A DNA stretch of 64,000 nt, taken from Polydactylus sextarius. Lineage: Eukaryota > Chordata > Actinopteri > Polynemidae. Shown one piece after another: positions 41,001 through 53,997 of the stretch (positions are counted from its first letter, which is position 1; each line of letters opens with the position of its first letter). Location: the NCBI GenBank assembly GCA_016801845.1, contig CM028906.1:124001-188000 (forward strand), written 5' to 3'. The notes below the pieces were generated by a model. That model saw only the letters and a program-made list of their open reading frames with translations, ran no database searches and was not told the origin of the DNA. Made by a program: the position numbers and the translations under genes.

Positions 41001-44000
41001 AATTAATATTATTCTACGATGGTGTTGCGTAGATGTCAGTATGTCAATATGGCGGCAGCACAGTCACGTCATGGGTGCAACTGTTGCTTGTTCACAGAAA
41101 GAACCAGAAAAATGGCCAACAATGCACCTGGGAAGCCTTCAGATGGTCATTCACGTCACTTTGAAATACAGTGTTACCCCCCACGTACCTGGAAAAATGT
41201 ATTTTACAATGTCAACAAATCAAACAGTGATTCATGTCTTGTTAAGAGTTTCAGGTATTCACACTGAGACAAACACAGGAGACAGTATCTCTCAACGTAT
41301 TTTCTAGGGTTGTTGCTTGTTTCATAAGAAGGTAAATAAAGAGAGACAATAAAGAGTAAAAACTCCTAACTATTACGTCAGAACTTTCAGATGAGAGGTG
41401 AAACATCCCCTTCTTTAACAAAAAAATGATTCAAAAGTCTTAAAGTAATTAACCATCCAAAAGATGAAAAACAATCATAGCTCACTTTGCAGACTGATTT
41501 GGACTGATTCAGTCTGCTGTTTCTTACCGACAGTGTGGCCAAGCAGGCTGCGGACTCCAATCACAAAACCCTCAGCAAACTCCTCTGGACCCTGAACTGC
41601 TCCCTAATAAACACACAGTTTGCTTCATTATGGGACAAATCATGTTATCATGTGTTTTACATGATTAGGTGGATTTAATTATTTTACTGTAGATTCCAAC
41701 TCAGCTTCAATTTTTTTTTAATTATTATTTTTTGGGAGCTTTTTTGCTTGTAATGACAGCTAGCGAAGTGAGACACAGAAGAGTGGCCAAAGATATGCAG
41801 AAAAATTTGACTTGATAGGGATTCAAACCGGCAAACAGTTGAATTGCATATAAGCCAACGTGGTGTGCCATAACCACGCAGCTATCCAGGCACCCAAGTT
41901 TTAATTTAAAACAAATCTAATACGAAAAAAGTTTAGTTTCATCTTATGTCTGACAATCCTCACAGATGCAGATCAGCGCAGATGTTACCTGGAAGGGTTC
42001 GTAGAAAAAGGCCTCCACTCCCTCAGACAGACCTCGGATCAGTCCAAATGGGTTTCCCAGGACATCCAGACCCAGAACCAGAACATACATCTGCTTTAAG
42101 AACTGCGAAAAAAACAAGATGGTGAGTTGAATGTGACAAGTTCAAGCAGAAAGCTGCTTTATAAATGTGATTTTCAGACCATAGAGAGAAATTGATCATC
42201 TGACAGCATCTGATCATGAGTCAGGTGGTTCTGTAGTGTATAATCTGAACCAATGTGTGAGGCCTACGATATATATAAAAATGTATATAGATAATAAGTA
42301 TAAAAAATAGTAAAACAAAATGTGAACACAAATGTGACAATATGTAATGATCTGCACGTGTGAAACACAAAGAACACAAAAGGCCCATTTGTGTGAAAAT
42401 AATATGCATATGTCTGTGTTAAAAAAGTCTGTGTCTGTGTTAAAAAAAAGAATGTTAAAACATGATCAAACATATTACTTTTTATAAAGCAATAACAGAA
42501 AGCTAAAAAATAAAGGTGTATAGCAGAGGGGAGAATTTGTTTAAGAAAATAAAAAAACAGGGCAGGCACTGAGATCAGACTGTTGCACTGTTTGTGACTG
42601 GACATACAACGGTTACCTGCTCAGTGTAGTGTCCGGCCACTGTCCACATCAGCTTCTCTCTGCGGTAAAACTGGTACTTTACCTCAAAGAAGGCCAGTCT
42701 GTTTGACAGAAACACAAACAAAAGCACTCTTAGTTTCCTCTTCCTGTTTGAAGTTAAACCACATACGGTCTGATGAATGAAGCATGGGAAATGTTTTGCC
42801 CCACAGAAAAACTGAGCAGCAGCATCTCACTTGAAGATGATGTCGTCAACATCGGTCAATGTGGCTCCAATACTTTTCAACAGCAGGTTCAGAGACTGAA
42901 TAGCTGCTGTCTCTTGAGCCAAGTCGTCACCGCTGGAGCCCAGAGACAAACTGAGATGGAGCTGAAATATGACACAACAGTTAAAGACCAAAATCAATCA
43001 GCAAAGGTCAGTTATTCACAAAGTCAATATGATGTCAACATGACAAGAAAGAAACTGTAAGAAGATCATGAACAAAATCCTGATCTGAGGCAGTAAAGCA
43101 CCAGGTTTTTTTTTTTTTTTACTTTTACAGAAGAAATAATGAAGCTCTCCAAAGTCCTGACCAGAGGCCACGACATCAGGGAGCTTATTAACTTGTGACC
43201 AGTTACAGCAACACAGTCTGATGCCACTTCACTTCAGAGTAAGCAGTCTGACAATGAGTCTCTTAACCTTGATGGGTGAGATGTGGAAATGTTCAAAGAA
43301 GCTGAGTCCAGACTTATCGGTGAGTGACACCTCCATGAGCTCGGCCTGCAGCAGCTGTAGATCTCGTTCCAACAGCTGTGACTGTAACACAAATATCAGC
43401 TCAGACATGTCTGATATCAACTCTGTGCTGTTCATGTGTCCATCTACCACCCCACTCTACCTTCTGTTTGTAAGCCTGGGGTTCAGCAGCAGGAGTAAAC
43501 AGAGCCAAGATAGCACCCAGGAACCCCTGATCCAGCTTTACTGCCATTTCCTGAACTAGGGCCATGAAGTACCTGCAGTGAGCACCAACATGTTTTAATT
43601 AGTCACATTACAGTTCACATGATTCAGACTTTGACAGGATGTGATAATGTGAAGAGTCATGGTTGATGATGACTTAGTTTTATATAGCGCCTATCAGGAT
43701 ACCCAGGGTCACTTGTTCCATAGAGTGGGTGCAGCAGGGCAGAAGAATGGACAAGTGGTGTGGAGGAGGCTGTGTGGAAGGTGTGGTGTTGATGTACAAT
43801 TGGTTGTCATCTTTAGCTTAACAGTGAAAACTAAGTCCATGACGACAGATAATTTGACCAAGGGGAAGCATGTAGATTGTGAAGAGGGGCACAGATCCCT
43901 GGGGCCCACCATGTTTGACCAGAGCTGGAGTGGTGTTAGAGTCTTTGAGGGTTATGTATTGTTTCCTGCTTGAGAGATTGGACTAGAACCAGGAGAGTGC

Positions 44001-47000
44001 TGCACCAGAGAGGCCGAAGTATTTAGGGTTGAGGATGGTGTGGGAGACTGTGTCAAAAACTGCAGAGAAGTCCAGAAGAATGAGGATGGTGATGAGGCCA
44101 TTATCAGCAGCGTTGAGGTCATTTGTGATTTTGGTGAGGACAGTCTAGGTACTGTGGCAGGCTCTGAAACCAGATTGGAGGGGTGCTGCTGCTCAGGAAG
44201 GGAAGGCTGGAGATTGGGCAGTAATTATTGGGGTCATCAGGGTCTAGTCTGGGCTTTTTTAAGGTTGGCATGACTGCAGACCCAAGGGACTACACCACAG
44301 TCCAGGGAGGTTTTGATGATAGTGGCCATAAAAGTCTTTACCAGGGTGGTTGGAATTGGGTCTAGTTTGCTGGATGTGGACTTAGCTTTTAACAACAGGT
44401 CTGTGACTTGCTTGACAAGAAAAACAGGCAGCTCACATGTACAACCACCATCACAACACTGATATCTGATGTGACGAGTAGCAAAGACCTGAATACAACC
44501 AAGACACATTCATATCAGATTAAAGTCTGACTGGTTCATCTTCAGGAGCAACAGATCACAAGTAGAAAGGGTGAACTGAGAATGATTGGTTTGCAAAGGA
44601 GACTGAATCCAGTCTGTCTGGAAGTGTTGCTTGCAGGAAAACTCTCAACAGACTGATCTGGTGCTAAGTGGCACTAGGGGTGAGGGTTTCAGGATCCAGA
44701 TCCAAACACAAACATCCCACCCACAAACTATCCACAAGCTGTTTTCTTTTTCTGCAAGATCGTGAACAGGAGCCTCTTCCCTCAGGCCTCTCAGACACAA
44801 ATCCACATGTATTCTGCATATACACCACAAACACACACAACACACTCTTTATTCTGCACGTCAACACTCTCTCTTGTCTGATATTATTTTATTATTATTA
44901 TTTTATTATAATTATTTTCTTTATTTCTAAATCTCCTGCATACTTTCTTTTATTTCACGTTTTTCTCATATTATTTCTCATTTTAGATTTTGCACTGATG
45001 TTTGCACAGTTAAGTTGCAGTTAGATTTTGCTGCTGTTTGCTGCTGTACTCAGTCATCAGTCTCCATGTGGACAACACAAACAGCTGAGAGCGAGTCTTG
45101 ACTTGATTTTAAGGGGGATTCACTGCTCCTTCATGCAAACCGCTTCACCACCACGCTGAACTGGTTCTTACTCACTTGAACTGCATAATGTTGCTGTGCT
45201 GATTGAACCTGGTGATGATGGACACGTCCATGAAGGGCTTCGGTTCTGGAAACAAAGAGTTTGAAAATTAAAAGTAAATATTCCTGAAGATGTCTTTATC
45301 AAACATTTACTGCTTGACTTTTTTTCATTTTTAAATAAAATGATCCAGCTCAGTCCATCAGTCAAAACCTTTTTAATGCAAGTTGTTTGGAAACGTTGAC
45401 GTTAAAGATATTTAGGAGCTGGATGATGGTGAGTGCCTCAGAAAAACACAGTAAAGAGCAGCAGAGCTGTGGTCGACCCACCTGAGTCCAGAGCAATGGA
45501 TTTTGGAGGAGGAACTGGATGGAAGACGATGGGAAATATAGCACTTGGCAGTTGGTTGTCCACCTGCACATAGAAACCATGTCATACAGATGAGAGTCTT
45601 AAATGTATGTGTGTTTACCTGTGTCAGTGTATGTGTTTATGTATGTTGTATGTTGTTTACCTGCAGCCAGTGCAGCTGAGCTCTCAGGCTACGTTGATGC
45701 AGTGACTGTTTGAACTCCACCTGGATCCCAGGCAGGAAGTTCCTCCTCACCTGGCAGGGAAATGGCTGACGCATCATCATGGTGGCTCCACTAAGGTTCA
45801 CCTGAACACCAATGACATCATACTCAGGTCAGGTCATTGGACAAATAACTGGGTGTCTGCATCCACTGTGCATGTTGACTTCTGACCTCTATGTTGGTCT
45901 CCAGTTTGACCCAACCGCCCTCCAACTTGCCACTCAGCTGATTCTGGTAGGTTTTCTCCAGCAGGTTGATGTTTTTTTGGCTGAATGGTTTCCAGCGATT
46001 CCTCGGCTTCATTTCCCAAACAACACCGGAGCTGCAAGACCAAAACACGAGGGGATGTGTTCACCTGAGGACAATCTATTGAGCTTCACTGAGCCCAACC
46101 TTAGTACTGCTGGATTAGTTTGTCAGCTTTTCTGAGATCATTAACAAAGGAAAGGTTATATGGTCAACTCATCTAGCCATATATATAGTCATCATTTGTC
46201 ACTTTTACCTGGAGATGCCGATGTAAGCGATCTCTTGTCGATTGGTGTTGTTGATCAATGACAGTCCGAGGTTTTGCAGAGACACTTTCACTTCCTGTTG
46301 AAACTGCTCCAACTCCTCAGCCTGTCGAGCCTTTGTCACAATGCCAACATCTTCGGTGAACAGCAGAACCCGCTGACGTCCATCCAGGAAAGAAACCCAG
46401 TGAACCTGAGACAGGCTGTCGTAGGAAAACTGTCCGACCTCGTCCTGAACAGAGATGATTGTCAGTGCATCCCCCACAAACATGTAACAAACAGATTCAG
46501 AGAGAATGAGTCAGACCTTCTGGAGGTCCAGCTCTCCTGAATGCTCCATGCAGCTCCAACTAAATATCCGGACACCCGTTGGGTCGTCCCATGCAAACCG
46601 CCGAGCCTGACCCGGTTGCAATTCATGAACCACTGCTGAGCCTCTGAGGAAACCACAAGAGCAACTATGTCAAATGAACAGTTAACAATCAAATTAACAG
46701 TCAGAAAGACACACGTGTTGATGTTGTCACAGTGACTTAACAGCATCCGTAGGTTGTTCATGTAGATCCAGCATGTTTATAGGATGATAGAAAAACAGAG
46801 TGTTTATGTAACTTTGTTGATTATAAATTCTGTTTTATTGCAAGTCTCACGAGAAGCCTATTAGTCCGGTTTTAATAAACAAAGCCTCCTTGAAGATAGT
46901 AGATCTATGCAAGAGGCAAGAGACAAAGGGGCACAGTTACTACTGAGAATATAATTTTTGCACCATAAGAGATAACATGGCTTTTTGCAGGCAATATGAC

Positions 47001-50000
47001 GTGTCTTGGGATGTGTCTTGAGATTTTGCGCGCTGCTTGAATTAAGATAAATTGACTTCAAGATCCTTGTTGTGAGCATGGTGACTCTTTTTTACCCACA
47101 AAGGAAGTGAGCTTCTACAGATTTTTATCATACAGGGCTCTGTGTGTGTGTGTGTGTGTGTGTGTTGACCTCTGACCTCTGTCTGTAGCTGATGGTGACC
47201 CAGGGTGTATGGTTGAGCAGCAGCGCCGGAGCAGCTCCATCATAATAATCAATGAAGCTGATGACAGTGGAGTGATCAGAGATGTTCACGTCCACAATGA
47301 TGCCGCCGCACTGAAAGCACACACAACACACTCAGTCCTGAGCTCTCCGAACAAACCGGCTGCTGCCATTGGTTAAGCAGACTCTCACCACATCCAGTCT
47401 TAGCAGGCTACCGCTGTCCTGCCGGTCGAAGAAGAAAAACGCTGAGTTGGATTCAGATCCGACCACACGGACACACAACTTCCCCAAGTTACTCTCCGGC
47501 CACAGTGGGAGGCACTACCACACAACATCAGAACAACATAAACAACAATTTAAACAAACAACAATGACATCACTGGAACCTAGGGATGGATTGGATCCTG
47601 ATTTTTGGGTTTCCGCCAAATACCAAATCCATGTTTAAGATTCGGTTGAATCCAAAACCAAATACCAAATCCTACTCCCATTATCAGTCCATAATACATT
47701 TTTAAGAGTGACATAGCTATGGTTGTGAATGAGACAGTGCATGACGTGTCTGTAAGTGAGTGAGTACGTAAGTGAGAGTGAGAGAACGGTGCCACATATG
47801 AATATGTGAGAGAGAAAGAGGCCAAGGAGAAGCATTGGATCAACTGAAATAAAGTTAGCTAGTTAATGTTATGTTTATGTATGAGGAGAGTGGGGGAAGG
47901 ACACACAGGAAAGGTCGACTCAGTCGGGACTTGAACTGGCAAACAACTGCATGGCACATACGCTAACGTGGGGTGCCTTAGCCACTCAGCCATCCAGGCG
48001 CCCCTTGAATTGCCGTCTTTAGTCTTAAAGCGGTGCAAACAATATTTTTCCTGCTCATGAGTTCCATTTTAACTTTCTGCTGCATTCAAACAGTCCGCTT
48101 ACGTAAATACCTTCCCGTAATCGATGGTAGCATCATTATGTCGATGTGGTAGGGCAAGTGTAGGGTTCGGTTTGGTCGAGGGTAAGGTTTGGCAGAAACC
48201 AAACCTTGTCAAAAAGCCCAAAATTCCTCTGAATCTGAAACCGAATCCTGGATTTAGCACATCCCTACTGGAAACAATAGGCTCAACCTGCATCGCTGAC
48301 TTCAGACCAGCTTTCTGTTGTCGTGCACCAACACCTGTCATTCAGGTGCCCAACAAACAAGTAAACAAAGAGAAGTAAACAAAACTAAACTGCACCGTAG
48401 TCATTAAACCAATCCTTTTTCATCCACAATCTGAAAGAAAATTAACTCAGCCTCTCTCACACCTGACAGACTTCTAATTAACACAAGTTGCATTCACCTC
48501 AGTGGAGGAGATGTAGTGCCATCTGATGGACTTGAGGCTGACTTCTCCCACCTCGAGCTCATAAGATGACTTGTTCACCAATGTGTAGAACGGACTCATG
48601 GTGACAATCCTCGTCAAGTTAAAGCTGCTCATCTGGATACTGACGCCGACCTGGATTGACAAACAGCGACACATCATACCAACAGCTGATCAGACAGCTG
48701 ATCGACTGATCCACATATCACTCTGATAATGACTGTACAAATGAACCTGTTTGGTCTATAAAATGTTGAAACACCTTTTATGTCAGACCAACACACATAA
48801 ATCTGGTCTGATATGAATAATTGTTATCTCAGTTGTGTGATATTTTTGATTTTAGACCATCTCTCATTGTCTGTGTTTGTGACTGAGCAGGACAGAGACT
48901 TTGAAGATGTTAATTTACATAATTTTATGCGTTAATCTGAACTGTCTTGAGTTAATCTCTACAAATCCACTCATGCCAACAGATAATAATCTGATAAGTT
49001 CAACAGAACAAGGTTTGAGTTACCAGAAAGTCCATGTTGTTGGCAGGACAGCGAACGCAGCCATAACTCCCAATGGTGTCCAGAGAGAAACCATCTGACC
49101 AGGAGCTGGTGGAGATGCACAGCTGGATCTGCAATGCACGGTAAGAGTGCAAACATAGGAGTGAAACATTTCATCACAATAAAACAATAAAATATCTGGC
49201 TCAGGCTACATTGATGCAGTGACACCTGAGGACTGAAGTGGTTTGTCTCACCTTGTTCTTACTGAACAGCATCTTCTTCCTGAAGGAGAAAAGGATGATG
49301 TCACGGTAGTCTGCCGGGTGTTTGATGGTCTCATCCTCGGTTCGGTACTGCAGCACGCGAGATGTCTTGTTAATGATCCAGTACGGGCTGAAGAGTGACA
49401 TCAGGAGGCGGTTTGCTGTCTTAGTCACATGAATGCTGACATCCACCAGCAGGTTATTGTCCAAGTCGCAGGTGAGACACGTGGAAAAGAACTCAGGCAT
49501 TTCCTGGTTGATATGAATGTGTCCATGCCAGTCGCGGCCCTGATACCTTATCAGCACCAAAGACACAATCTCACCAGAGACACAAGCATTCAGGAGGTCC
49601 GATGTGCTGCCTTCATGAAGCTCGTAGCAGTCTTCTGAGCTCTGAGGAGGAAAAAGCAGGTCACATGAGGTGGAAGTTAAATAAGACCAGGCACAAGCAG
49701 AAGGAGCTGCTTTAGGGCCTTGAACCCCTGCCCCTTTGCCCCTTTATGAAACTTTAACAAAACTTAACGAAACTTAAACAACAAACTCAACTAGACAATT
49801 CTCCTGCGGGAAATTGCAAATTGGAAATTGAGTGATGCAGTGTGCTGTAAGAGTCTATGATAAGATGATATGATGATATGATGCTACAATGCTATGGTGA
49901 TATGATACTTCAATGCTAATTGAATTGATGCTACAATTGTAGAAATGCTGAACTGTAGAATTGATGCTACATGATGAATGTAGCATCAATGGTACATGAT

Positions 50001-52966
50001 GAATGTAGGATCAATGCTACACAATAAATGTAGCATCAATGTGAATTGATGCTACATGATGAATTTTTGCCGACGGCCAAAAAACTTGGATATGGGAGGA
50101 GTTTGGGGAGGCCATGGAGGAGGCTTTGGGTTGGCCCCAAAGAAATTCTGACAAACCATCTGGCCTCTCAGGAGTGGGAAGCGCCGCAGCATCCACACTG
50201 TTGTCAAAAATGTGTCATTTTTGTTATGATCATTTCCAAAATGTTTAACTTCTTAAGCACAGATTAAGGTGATATATCATCACCATTCATATCTGTGCAA
50301 TGGTAACTGGTAATTTGAGAATTAAGAAAGCACAAAATTGTTCAGAGCACAAAGGTCTCAAAAAAATTCAAGCGTATTAAGTATTATGGAAGGTTCAAAC
50401 ACTACCAGGTTGCTGTTATTCAACATGTTCAGCTTTAAATACAATTGCTATATACTATATACTACACATGTGTGAGCAAATCTTGTTCCATGTCCCCCTT
50501 TTTTTCTATTGAGCCGTAGCCCCTCCAAAGGTCCCTGCACAGCCCTCAGTCAGAATAAAACAAGATGTCTGATCAGCTACCACCAATAAAATCACTGTAA
50601 TCTGTGGAATAAAAACAGACTGGACCAGATTATATAAAATCAAACTACTTATATGATTATGATCTCACAAACTAAGTGCAGGTTGATGATGCTGCTGCTG
50701 TACCTCCATCATGTAGCGAATGGTGTAAGGAAGCAGGTTGCGTAGGGTCGCCACAGGGTGAAGGTGAATGATGTAGGCAGGGTCCCATTCCTCCTCTCCA
50801 TGACTGGCAATGTGTCGCAGGTTATCAGGAACGGCAAGCGTGCTGACCATCAGCGGCAGGAGGCTGCTATCAGTTGCAGGGCACTGCAGAAGTGAACGTA
50901 CCTCTGAGCTACAATGCACCTGCTCTTTCCAGGCAACACAGGTGGAGGATGGACTGTAGTGACCCTCCAGATGACCTGCTGGACGGACAAACAGCTGACA
51001 CCTGGACCAGACAGACATTAAACACAGTCAGCAACAGAGTCTAATGAACTAAACATGACTCTCTTTTTTGTAACCTGGCTGTCTGTAAAACTACTCAGTC
51101 AGACTCTGAATAATTCTGGGTTGATGTTTGGCAGCCAACATGAAACATGAGTAGTATGAACAGTGGAGGACAGAAACCAGTTCTGTATTCCTTTGATTTA
51201 TTATAACAGAATTAAAAAAGGAAACTGAAATTTCAGACCAAAAACAACAGAACGAAACAAACAACAATGAAGAACTAATGTAAAATACCACAGTGTCCTT
51301 ATCATCAGCGCAAGCAACCAATACCTGTATGTTTCCAAGGAAACATGAAACTCTTTCTCAGGCTCGGCTTTCCCAACCGTTTGCAAGCTCCTGGACATTG
51401 GGCAGTACTTCAGGATGGTGAACGGCACCATAAAGTGATTCTGTATCTGAAAACATGAAATAATAAAATAATAATAAAGTTTATTTATATAGCACATTTT
51501 AAAACAACAAAATGTTGACTAAAGTACTGTAGGGCTGTAATCAACCAAAGAAATTCTTGGTTGACTGAAGCCCTTGGTATTTTGTTTTTGGATAACCTAG
51601 AGCCATTGTTCTCCTTTTGTATTTTTGGTTGGCTTTTGTGTACTCCTTTTGTTGAGAATAGTCGGCTCCTTTTGTTCTTATATTGCACCCTGATTTACCC
51701 CCTCATTAAATTAAATTTTCAACCAACCACTCACCATCTGGTTATTTATGTAACACATACAGTGAGAGGGGGGAGTGGGGTGTGCGTGCAATGCATGGTA
51801 GCCTTGTCCATATAAATTTAGTAGAAACAAACATTAAGACTAGTAGTCTATTTGCTTTGTATTAAATCGTTTTTGACATAATTATTTTGCACTGAAATTA
51901 ATTTCACACGTATCTGTCGGCTCTTACGGCATTTTGCATCACATGCATCTGCATACTATCATAGCCCGTGATTTCCAAAAATATACTATGTTAACTAGTG
52001 ATATCCGCACAAGTGTTGAAGAATATTTAGACAACTGTTTTTGTCATGTTATAATAATTGACACACACTATCATTTCACTCTGCGCATGTCCTCACACAG
52101 AGTGAAACATCAGAGCTCAGCTTCACGGCCGAGACACGAATACACTATTAACTTAATATCATTTTTGCGTTTGGATGATAGGTAAGGGATAACATTCTGC
52201 CAGGTGGTCAATATCATGGAATAAATCCTGACAGAGTGATGCAGGACCCCGACGTGAAGCAGAGCAGTCTTGAATCACTCTTAAGGCTATCAGCTGATAC
52301 GGTGCTTAGCAACAAATTTTTGTTTGGTGATAATTGATGGGACTAATGGCAGAGTGATATGAACGACATGAATCGGAGGCGAAAAGTTAATTTTCCTTGA
52401 CGGCAGTCTGATACACTTAGACCATATCAGACTGTAGAACGCTGGGAAGTCACTGTTGAAGTGAATAGAGCATTTAACAGCATTATAAAGAGCCATGTGA
52501 TAAAATTAAATAAATATTCAGCAAACCAGGCCTAGACTTTGTAGTACGGTCTTCATTCTGTCTGTCTGTGCGTTGGGCTAATCCAAAATAGTGAAAACAA
52601 AAAGGTTCTGAAGACGGACTGTTACCTGTGAAACAGGGGTGCTCTGAAACACCCCCATTGATGAAATTAACTTGCCAAAAAATCAGCCAATCAGAATTTT
52701 GGTCAGGCTAGAACATATCAACCAATAAATCGACTGGGAGATTACTGCCCTAGACCAAAGTGCTGTACACAAGAGCTCAGACTTAAGGAAACTGACAAGG
52801 GCCGCAGAGAAAAGGACAGAGTAATTACAACAAGGAACATAGATGAAAACAATAAAAGACAATACCAACCAGAAATATATAATATATGTAATTAAAACCG
52901 CAAGCGGTGTTTACAGACCCTTGAACCCTGTGTGCCGGATGTTCAGGCCTGTAAACCCCGCTTGCA

Positions 52967-53003
<37 letters not shown>

Positions 53004-53935
53004 TCACCGGCCACTTTATTAGGCACACCTGTCGAACTGCTCGTTTACGCAAATTTCCAATCAGCCACTCACATGGCAGCAACTCAATGCATTTAGGCAT
53101 GTAGACATGGTCAAGACAATCTGCTGCAGTTCAAACCGAGCATCAGAATGGGGAAAAAAGGTGATTGAAGTGACTTTGAATGTGGCATGGTTGTTCTACT
53201 GGGATTTTCCCGCACAACCATCTCTAGGGTTTACAGAGAATGGGCCGAAAAAGAGAAAACATCCAGTGAACGGCAGTTATGTGGGCGAAAATGCCTTGTT
53301 GATGCCAGAGGTCAGAGGAGAATGGCCAGACTGGTTCGAGCTGATAGAAAGGCAACAGTAACTGAAATAACTACTTGTTACAACCAAGGTATGCAGAAAA
53401 GCATCTCTGAATGCACAACACATCAAACCTTGAGGCAAATGGGCTACAGCAGCAGAAGACCACACCGGGTGCCACTCCTGTCAGCTAAGAATAGGAAACT
53501 GAGGCTACAATTCGCACAGGCTCACCGAAATTGGACAATAGAAGATTGGAAAACATTGCCTGGTCTGATGAGTCTCGATTTCTGCTGCGACATTTGGATG
53601 GTAGGGTCAGAATTTGGCCTCAGCAACATGAAAGCATGGATCCATCCTGCCTTGTATCAATGGTTCAGGCTGGTGGTGGTGGTGTAATGGTGTGGGGGAT
53701 ATTTTCTTGGCACTCTTTGGGCCCCTTAGTACCAATTGAGCATCGTGACAACACCACAGCCTACCTGAGTATTGTTGCTGACCATGTCCATCCCTTTATG
53801 ACCACAGTGTACCCATCTTCTGATGGCTACTTACAGCAGGATAACGCGCCATGTCATAAAGCTCGAATCAGTTCTGAAGGCAAAAGGGGGTCCAACCCGG
53901 TACTAGCAAGATGTACCTAATAAAGTGGTCAGTGA

Positions 53936-53997
<62 letters not shown>

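Noticed and set aside
47895..48004. A tRNA gene
   Set aside because: A and B boxes are present but stems are poorly paired and a related copy exists at 41760; a SINE head is more likely.
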